Source: Deinococcus sp. (lineage in GTDB: Bacteria > Deinococcota > Deinococci > Deinococcales > Deinococcaceae). From it: DNA of 11,024 nt. Position numbers and translations under genes: made by a program. Positions 7,271 through 11,024 of this stretch are shown here, in pieces. The notes below the pieces were generated by a model. It saw nothing but the letters and a program-made list of their open reading frames with translations. It made no database searches and was not told the origin of the DNA. How positions within the stretch are numbered: the first letter of the stretch is position 1; every line of letters begins with the position of its first letter. The stretch is taken from assembly GCA_018260275.1 (NCBI GenBank), contig JAGLBK010000080.1:1-11024 (forward strand), in the 5' to 3' direction.

Positions 7271-7298
7271 ACCTGAAAACAGGTGCGAACGAGCGTTC
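7271..7298. promoter_or_regulatory. Two adjacent inverted repeats upstream of the secreted-protein gene
   Basis: ACCTG-AAAA-CAGGT (7271-7284) is followed two bases later by GAACG-AG-CGTTC (7287-7298). The second, with its flanking C at 7286, fits the CGAAC-N4-GTTC pattern of Gram-positive-type LexA/DinR boxes. They lie 43-70 bases upstream of the minus-strand gene and are candidate regulator sites. The identity of any binding protein is not established. Confidence 0.4.
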
Positions 7299-7360
7299 AA
7301 AATCAGGAATCCTCCGGTGGTGTGTCGCCCCAGTTTACGGGGCATCCGTCCCATTTGGAA

Positions 7361-7408
7361 TTTGTAGAAATCTCCAGACTTTGAGCATTTTTTTGTAGAT
7401 TTTTACAA
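7361..7408 (+). promoter_or_regulatory. Leaderless promoter and operator candidate of the PucR-type gene
   Basis: TAGATT (7396-7401) fits TANNNT and ends seven bases before the ATG at 7409; no Shine-Dalgarno is present. This suggests a leaderless mRNA. The box sits inside a perfect inverted repeat TTTGTA-N6-TACAAA (7392-7397 and 7404-7409). A second TTTGTAGA at 7361-7368 lies 31 bp upstream, about three helical turns. Autoregulation by the encoded protein is a reasonable inference. Confidence 0.55.
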
Positions 7409-8461
7409 ATGCCAACCCCTGCCCCCAGCTTGCCTGCCGAACTGTCCCCCGAAACCTTACCCACGCTGCTGCGTCTGCTGCGTGGCGCGGTGTCTTCCCG
7501 CCGTCCAGAACACGATTTGGTCAGGTTGCTGGTCAGGCTGACGGGCGGTTTTGCCGAAATCCGGGCCAGCTGGGGTGACGTGGTGGCCGGGGCGGGAGCG
7601 GCAACAGGCGAGGTGCAGGAACTCAAACTGGTTCACGCTGGCCGCAATGTCGGGCAGCTGCGGCTGGATTTGCCGTTCCAGTGGGCGAACTTGGCCCCGG
7701 TAGCGGTGGAATATGCCCTGCTGGCGCGGCTACAGTCGGCAGCGGCAGGTGCGGCGCGGCGGCGGGTAGGCGAACGCACGCTGGATGCCCTGCTGGAAGG
7801 ACGCGAAAGCCAGAGCGTGCTGGGAGAGGAGGCTTTCGCGGTGGCGATGGCCGCGTTCGTGGGCAGGCCGGGGCGCGGGGCCGGAGCGCGGGCCGCCCAC
7901 GCCCATGCGCTGGACGTGCTGGCGGGTGCAGGCGAGGGGTTTTTCAACGAGCGCGGTCTGGGTGGGCTTTGCACGGTGCGCGGCGAACAGGCTGTGTGGC
8001 TGTGGCCCACCCAGGACTTGCCAGCCGAAGCCCAAGATCTATTCACGGCGCTGCGGGAATCCAGCGGGCAGGCGCTGCGGCTGGGAGTCAGCACCCGCCA
8101 GCACGATGTCGCTGCAGCCTTCGCTGAAGCTGGGCAGGCGGCGAGCAAGGTGGTTGGGGACGGCTTGGAGGTGTTCACGCGCCCGGAGGCCCTGCATTCC
8201 CTCCTGCAAAGCCCAGCCCTGGATGAACTCCGCCAGCAGGTTCGGGCCGAACTGGCAACTCTGAATGATGACGGGCGCACCGAAGCCACCTTAATCGCGT
8301 TCCTGACGCATTCTGGTACACTTGAGGAACTCGCCGCCCGGCAGCGGATTCACGCCAACACGTTGCGCTATCGCCTGCAAGCCGCTGAGAGGGCCGTGAA
8401 GGGGCCTCTAAATTCGCCCGCGACAATCAGTCGGCTTTACCTTGCGCTAGTGCCTTCCTGA
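7409..8461 (+). CDS. PucR-family transcriptional regulator
   Basis: A 350-residue regulator. The C-terminal domain (about 292-350) is the PucR-type helix-turn-helix: TLIAFLTHSGTLEELAARQ, then IHANTLRYRLQAAERAVKGPL, then SRLYLAL. The NTLRYRL core at 317-323 is diagnostic. The middle (about 120-260) has the GGDEF-like/CdaR-type feel of this family, with ALRLGVSTRQHDVAAAFAEAGQA near 222-244. The N-terminal third is a poorly conserved sensory region. Family members often control purine or other catabolic genes. The start of xdhA 2.4 kb downstream on the same strand makes purine catabolism a plausible target, but the neighbouring hpa operon is an alternative. The ATG at 7409 directly follows a promoter-like TAGATT, consistent with leaderless expression. 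Confidence 0.9.
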   Translation: MPTPAPSLPAELSPETLPTLLRLLRGAVSSRRPEHDLVRLLVRLTGGFAEIRASWGDVVAGAGAATGEVQELKLVHAGRNVGQLRLDLPFQWANLAPVAVEYALLARLQSAAAGAARRRVGERTLDALLEGRESQSVLGEEAFAVAMAAFVGRPGRGAGARAAHAHALDVLAGAGEGFFNERGLGGLCTVRGEQAVWLWPTQDLPAEAQDLFTALRESSGQALRLGVSTRQHDVAAAFAEAGQAASKVVGDGLEVFTRPEALHSLLQSPALDELRQQVRAELATLNDDGRTEATLIAFLTHSGTLEELAARQRIHANTLRYRLQAAERAVKGPLNSPATISRLYLALVPS

Positions 8462-8508
8462 GCCTCCCATGAGCCGCACGGGGCATGCCGGGGTCTGGTC
8501 AGAGCTGT

Positions 8509-8560
8509 AACTTGGAGGTTTTGAAAAGTTCAGGTGTTCGGACCGCGTCAAACTTGGAGG
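8509..8560 (+). repeat. Pair of AACTTGGAGG direct repeats
   Basis: Two identical 10-base words at 8509-8518 and 8551-8560 are 42 bp apart (four helical turns). Each is followed by a short inverted match: AACTT with AAGTT at 8526-8530, and CAAAC with GTTTG at 8565-8569. They lie just outside the inverted iteron at the left border of the origin. Function unknown. Confidence 0.45.
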
Positions 8561-8574
8561 CAGGTTTGCGAGCT

Positions 8575-8589
8575 TGTCACTTTGGGGAA
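8575..8589 (-). repeat. Single inverted iteron at the left border of the origin
   Basis: On the minus strand the full 15-base core TTCCCCAAAGTGACA is present, extended by AGCTC. It is a hybrid of the two iteron subtypes (GTGACA with the AGCTC tail). A partial second core (TCCCCAAA) follows immediately at 8590-8597. It is separated from the main array by the AT-rich segment. Confidence 0.85.
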
Positions 8590-8660
8590 TTTGGGGATCT
8601 GGTGATTCAGAGACCGACGGTGAAACAAGCACCGAAATCCTGGAAAGATAGTCAGCTCTC

Positions 8661-8760
8661 ACGAATTACATATCTTTTATTTTTGTCCTGATTGATGTTT
8701 TTAATGATTTTAAAAGATGTTTTAAAACATTGATGATATCAACATCAAGATACATCGTGC
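8661..8760. other. AT-rich segment with palindromes, likely DNA unwinding element
   Basis: 25 of 100 bases are G or C, in an otherwise strongly GC-rich window. It contains a perfect 14-bp palindrome (8717-8730, ATGTTTTAAAACAT), a second TTTTAAAA at 8708-8715 (12 bp before the TTTTAAAA inside the palindrome), TTGAT-GAT-ATCAA, and an 8-bp inverted repeat TTGATGTT (8692-8699) with AACATCAA (8741-8748). Next to an iteron array this is most likely where the duplex melts. Confidence 0.75.
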
Positions 8761-8794
8761 ATACCTGCGCCAGACGCGGGTTTTTCCCTCTCAA

Positions 8795-9166
8795 TTCCCC
8801 AAAGTGACAGCAATATACATACCCTATTCCCCAAAGAGACAATACCAATTCCCCAAAGTGACAGCAGTATGCAGCCACTATTCCCCAAAGAGACAAGCTC
8901 GGTCTTTCCCAATTCCCCAAAGTGACAGTATCAATTCCCCAAAGTGACAGTATCGGTTTTGCGGCAATTCCCCAAAGAGACAAGCTCGATGCCCCCTAAT
9001 TCCCCAAAGAGACAAGCTCGAGTGGCCTCAATTCCCCAAAGAGACAAGCTCAGGCTTTTGCGGGAGAGAGTGCTGTCTGAGACGGCGTTTTTCGCTTATT
9101 TCCCCAAAGTGACAGTATCAGGCGCGTTCTCATTTCCCCAAAGAGACAAGCTTCCCCAAAGAGACA
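8795..9166 (+). repeat. Array of 12 direct iterons
   Basis: The 15-base core TTCCCCAAAGWGACA begins at 8795, 8827, 8849, 8881, 8913, 8935, 8968, 9000, 9032, 9100, 9134 and 9152, always on the plus strand. Start-to-start spacings are 32, 22, 32, 32, 22, 33, 32, 32, 68, 34 and 18, mostly two or three helical turns. Two subtypes exist: GTGACAG, mostly continuing with TATC or CA (8795, 8849, 8913, 8935, 9100), and GAGACAAGCT (8881, 8968, 9000, 9032, 9134), with 8827 and 9152 as GAGACA hybrids. These are the expected binding sites of the adjacent Rep protein, controlling initiation and copy number. Confidence 0.95.
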
Positions 9167-9190
9167 GTATCCCTGGAGAAGCCTGAACGC

Positions 9191-10624
9191 TTAAAGTGCG
9201 ATGTAGCCGCGTAATTCCTGGGCGTAGGCTTCCTGATTCTTTTCAGCCATCGCTTTGGTCAGGCCGCGTGAAATCTCCAGACCGCCCAGAGTTCCGTTGC
9301 CTACCAGCGTAGAAATGACGCCAATTTCTTCTTTAGACAGAACATCGGGCATCATCATCTGTAGCAGTTTCAGCATCCGCTTTTCGCGGGCTTCGGGGGT
9401 TAGCCCCTGCCACTCGGCGGCCTGTCTGGCTTCCCATTCTTCGGCGGCTGGTTCGGTGGGCGCATCGGCTGCTTTGACGGCGGCTTTGACTGGGCGTTTT
9501 GAGCTTGTCTCTTTGGGGAATTGCTGCGATTCGGAAGTGGTGCTCTCCAGATATTCGGCGTATTTGTCGGGGTTGTGGAACATGTCCACCAACAGGCCCT
9601 GACGGTTTTTGACCGGCGTGCGGGCCTGGGCGACCAGTTTGGTAAACGCCGCCACCGTCGCGGTGATCTGTTCGGGGAATTCCTGCACGATTTTCATGGC
9701 GTTGGGCGCACTCAGGCCGTTCTTGGTCAGCAGGGCGAGCAGCTCGGCGTCGACCGGGGCCGCGACCTTGCCGAAGCGGTAGGTCAGCTGCTGGGTCTCG
9801 CCGCGCCCGGTGTAAATCACTTCCAGCAGGTATTTGGTGCCCAGCAGTTCCTCGTGGGCGGGTTCCAGTGCCCGGCGAATCTTGTCCAGGCGCCACCCCT
9901 GCATCCCTAGATGTTCGCCCCAGGTGCGGGTGGGTACGGTGTATTCGTTGGTCGGCAACTTCCCCGCCGGAGCGCGGCGCTCTTCCAGGCTGCGGTACAG
10001 CGTGCGCACCATCGGCTGCGAGAGCTGCGAATAAAACTCCAGGTCGAGGGGCCGCAGGTGTCCGTTGCGCACGCTGCGGGTAATGGCGCGGGCCAGCTGA
10101 ATTTCCAGCATGGTGTCGGCCCGCAGCTGCCCGATTTCCTCGGCCAGTTCGGTGGCGTCCACGCGGGAAAAGCTGCTGATGATGCTGAATTCCTCGCTGG
10201 TCCACTGGTGCTGGCGGCCATCGAACCACGAATCGGTGATGGCGTAGGTCGACCCTTGCAGGCGGCGCAGGCTTTCGAGCAGTTCACTGTACTGCCGTCC
10301 ACCGATACGCAGCCCGGCGAGGGTCAGCAGGCGGTAGGCCGAGAGCTGCAATACACCTGTGGTCGGGAGCCCCTGCTCGACAAAGGCGTTGACGAGTCCC
10401 ACGATGATGTCGTTGTCGAGGCCGTGCGGCACCACCGCGTCGGCGCGGGCCACACATTTGACATGAATGGCTCCGAGCGCGTCGGTGGTCAGCTGTTTTT
10501 CCCAGCTCTGCATGGTGTCGGGCACGCGGTTCTGGGCCAGCGCCAGCGCCAGACGGGCAATGTTGCGCTCGTCGTGACCCTGAACCTGCCTGATCTCCTT
10601 GGCCTGCCGGGACTCTTTTGCCAT
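9191..10624 (-). CDS. RepA/RPA-like plasmid replication initiator
   Basis: A 477-residue initiator of the plasmid RepA/RPA type. A helical N-terminal part is followed by two winged-helix-like regions: about residues 75-215 (LQLSAYRLLTLAGLRIGGRQYSELLESLRRL, then STYAITDSWF and FSIISSF, later FYSQLSQPMVRTLYRSLEE), and about 225-285 (PTRTWGEHLGMQGWRLDKIRRALEPAHEELL, then the strand pair ending TQQLTYRF). A C-terminal extension (about 290-477) has a low-complexity linker at 361-400 and a helical tail. It should bind the iterons and open the AT-rich segment. Transcription points toward the iterons, which lie at its 3' side rather than at its promoter. Residues 368-375 (QFPKETSS) are encoded by an iteron. 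The ATG at 10624 has no clear Shine-Dalgarno but follows TAGACT by eight bases. Confidence 0.88.
   Translation of the reverse strand: MAKESRQAKEIRQVQGHDERNIARLALALAQNRVPDTMQSWEKQLTTDALGAIHVKCVARADAVVPHGLDNDIIVGLVNAFVEQGLPTTGVLQLSAYRLLTLAGLRIGGRQYSELLESLRRLQGSTYAITDSWFDGRQHQWTSEEFSIISSFSRVDATELAEEIGQLRADTMLEIQLARAITRSVRNGHLRPLDLEFYSQLSQPMVRTLYRSLEERRAPAGKLPTNEYTVPTRTWGEHLGMQGWRLDKIRRALEPAHEELLGTKYLLEVIYTGRGETQQLTYRFGKVAAPVDAELLALLTKNGLSAPNAMKIVQEFPEQITATVAAFTKLVAQARTPVKNRQGLLVDMFHNPDKYAEYLESTTSESQQFPKETSSKRPVKAAVKAADAPTEPAAEEWEARQAAEWQGLTPEAREKRMLKLLQMMMPDVLSKEEIGVISTLVGNGTLGGLEISRGLTKAMAEKNQEAYAQELRGYIAL
9501..9523 (-). repeat. Iteron embedded in frame in the rep coding sequence
   Basis: A 23-base stretch on the minus strand is identical to the extended iterons starting at 8968 and 9032 (core plus CAA before and AGCTC after). 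It is read in frame as residues 368-375 of the initiator, inside a Ser/Ala/Lys-rich linker. It is inverted relative to the main array and 340 bp from its nearest member. Confidence 0.92.
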
Positions 10625-10632
10625 AGACGACC

Positions 10633-10638
10633 AGTCTA
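10633..10638 (-). promoter_or_regulatory. Candidate -10 box of rep
   Basis: On the minus strand TAGACT (TANNNT) is followed by eight bases and then the rep ATG at 10624, again consistent with leaderless expression. No good -35 is seen. No iteron lies at this promoter, so Rep autoregulation here would need a different site. Confidence 0.4.
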
Positions 10639-10652
10639 CCCAGTGGCGCGGC

Positions 10653-10665
10653 CTTTGGTTTAAAC
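10653..10665 (+). promoter_or_regulatory. TTGGTT box with GTTTAAAC palindrome between rep and xdhA
   Basis: CTTTGGTTTAA (10653-10663) resembles the PucR box described for Bacillus subtilis (C-N-TTGGTTAA, recalled from the literature), with one extra T. It overlaps a perfect 8-bp palindrome GTTTAAAC (10658-10665). It lies between the divergent starts of rep and xdhA. Given a PucR-type regulator at 7409, it is a candidate site controlling xdhA. A TTTCGTGT word also repeats at 10721 and 10764. Confidence 0.35.
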
Positions 10666-10817
10666 TACCAGGACCGACAATCAGGCCGCTGTTCTACATG
10701 GATAACCAGTGGCTCGCCCCTTTCGTGTACCCCCTCGGCGCTAACCATGTCTCCGGCAGAGTTTTTCGTGTCGGGGCGTTTAAGGCTCGGGGACCGAGGC
10801 ACTTTCAAGGAGGCGGG

Positions 10818-11024
10818 ATGATGGAGCAGTTCACTTTAAGCGTCAATGGGCAGCACAGGCCGCTGGGACAGGTCAGTCCGCAGACCAATCTGCTGGGCTG
10901 GCTGCGCTCCCAGGGGCTGACAGGCAGCAAGGAAGGCTGCGCCGAGGGCGAATGTGGGGCGTGCGCGGTGCTGGTAGCCCGTCCGGAGCTGGGTGCGGGC
11001 GGCGGCACCCGCTGGGAGGCGGTT
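10818..11024 (+). CDS. xdhA: Xanthine dehydrogenase small subunit, N-terminus (partial)
   Basis: The first 69 residues are visible and the frame runs off the right edge. They form the start of a plant-type [2Fe-2S] ferredoxin domain: FTLSVNGQ, then TNLLGWLRSQGLTG, then the cluster motif GSKEGCAEGECGACAVLV with three of the four cysteine ligands. This is the pattern of molybdenum hydroxylases, and xanthine dehydrogenase XdhA is the best fit. Other family members (small subunits of CO or aldehyde dehydrogenases) remain possible without the rest of the gene. AAGGAGG at 10807-10813 is four bases from the first ATG (10818) and seven from the second (10821), so the second may be the true start. It is oriented like the PucR-type gene but separated from it by the origin and rep. 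Confidence 0.85.
   Translation, partial: MMEQFTLSVNGQHRPLGQVSPQTNLLGWLRSQGLTGSKEGCAEGECGACAVLVARPELGAGGGTRWEAV

Larger units (their letters stand above)
8462..9190. other. Iteron-type replication origin region (gene-free)
   Basis: This 729-base stretch has no credible gene; small open frames here are translations of the repeats. In order it holds two AACTTGGAGG words 42 bp apart (8509 and 8551), one inverted iteron (8575-8589), a 100-base segment of 25% GC with palindromes (8661-8760), and 12 direct iterons (8795-9166). It borders a RepA-like initiator gene at 9191. Together these are the parts of an iteron-controlled origin. No DnaA box close to TTATCCACA was seen. Confidence 0.85.

Noticed and set aside
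7328..7342. CCCC-N7-GGGG hairpin upstream of the PucR-type gene
   Set aside because: Four base pairs only, common by chance in GC-rich DNA, with no link to a promoter or stop.
8666..8983. A minus-strand open frame with repeated SLWGI and CHFGEL units, looking like a repeat protein
   Set aside because: The protein repeats are only the iterons read in two frames.
8795..9166. CRISPR array
   Set aside because: The repeats are too short (15-base core), the spacing varies from 18 to 68 bp, spacers are tiny, and no cas gene is present. The adjacent Rep gene explains them as iterons.
8462..9190. DnaA boxes in the origin region
   Set aside because: No sequence close to TTATCCACA was found by eye on either strand; a relaxed computed scan could still find weak ones.

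Overview
The window looks like a secondary replicon (second chromosome or megaplasmid) of a Deinococcus-type bacterium. The evidence is high GC, short GC-rich hairpin repeats of the kind known from Deinococcus, several genes whose start codon directly follows a TANNNT -10 motif (leaderless style), and a plasmid-type Rep gene with iterons instead of a DnaA-type origin. The genus is an inference from style and content; no database was consulted.

Left part (about 200-6430, mostly minus strand): an aromatic-acid degradation cluster for 4-hydroxyphenylacetate (homoprotocatechuate pathway). Transcription should start at a TACAAT promoter near 6400, overlapped upstream by a perfect 20-bp palindromic operator. 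It runs through hpaE (CHMS dehydrogenase), a small SMI1/KNR4-type gene, a uronate-dehydrogenase-like SDR, hpaB (4-HPA 3-monooxygenase, large component) and hpaD (homoprotocatechuate 2,3-dioxygenase). It ends at a strong bidirectional terminator shared with an incomplete plus-strand gene at the left edge. HpaB, HpaD and HpaE give three steps: hydroxylation, ring opening and semialdehyde oxidation. hpaC and the later genes (hpaF, G, H, I) are not in the window.

This operon is interrupted between the SDR gene and hpaB by an oppositely oriented cassette. It is a DUF559 (Vsr-like, PD-(D/E)xK) endonuclease gene closely bracketed by 54-bp inverted repeats (49/54 identical) whose differences are mostly compensatory within hairpins. 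Related repeats lie between hpaB and hpaD. This is the most striking candidate for an under-described element here.

Middle part (6443-8461): a secreted protein of unknown function (minus) and a divergent PucR-type regulator (plus), with several inverted repeats between them.

Right part (8462-10624): a replication origin. It has a lone inverted iteron, a 100-bp segment of only 25% GC full of palindromes, then 12 direct iterons (core TTCCCCAAAGWGACA), followed by a RepA/RPA-like initiator gene read toward the iterons. One further iteron is embedded in frame inside the rep coding sequence. The origin and rep lie between the PucR-type regulator and the start of xdhA (xanthine dehydrogenase [2Fe-2S] subunit) at the right edge, which is a plausible PucR target. 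A TTGGTT box upstream of xdhA resembles the PucR site described in Bacillus.
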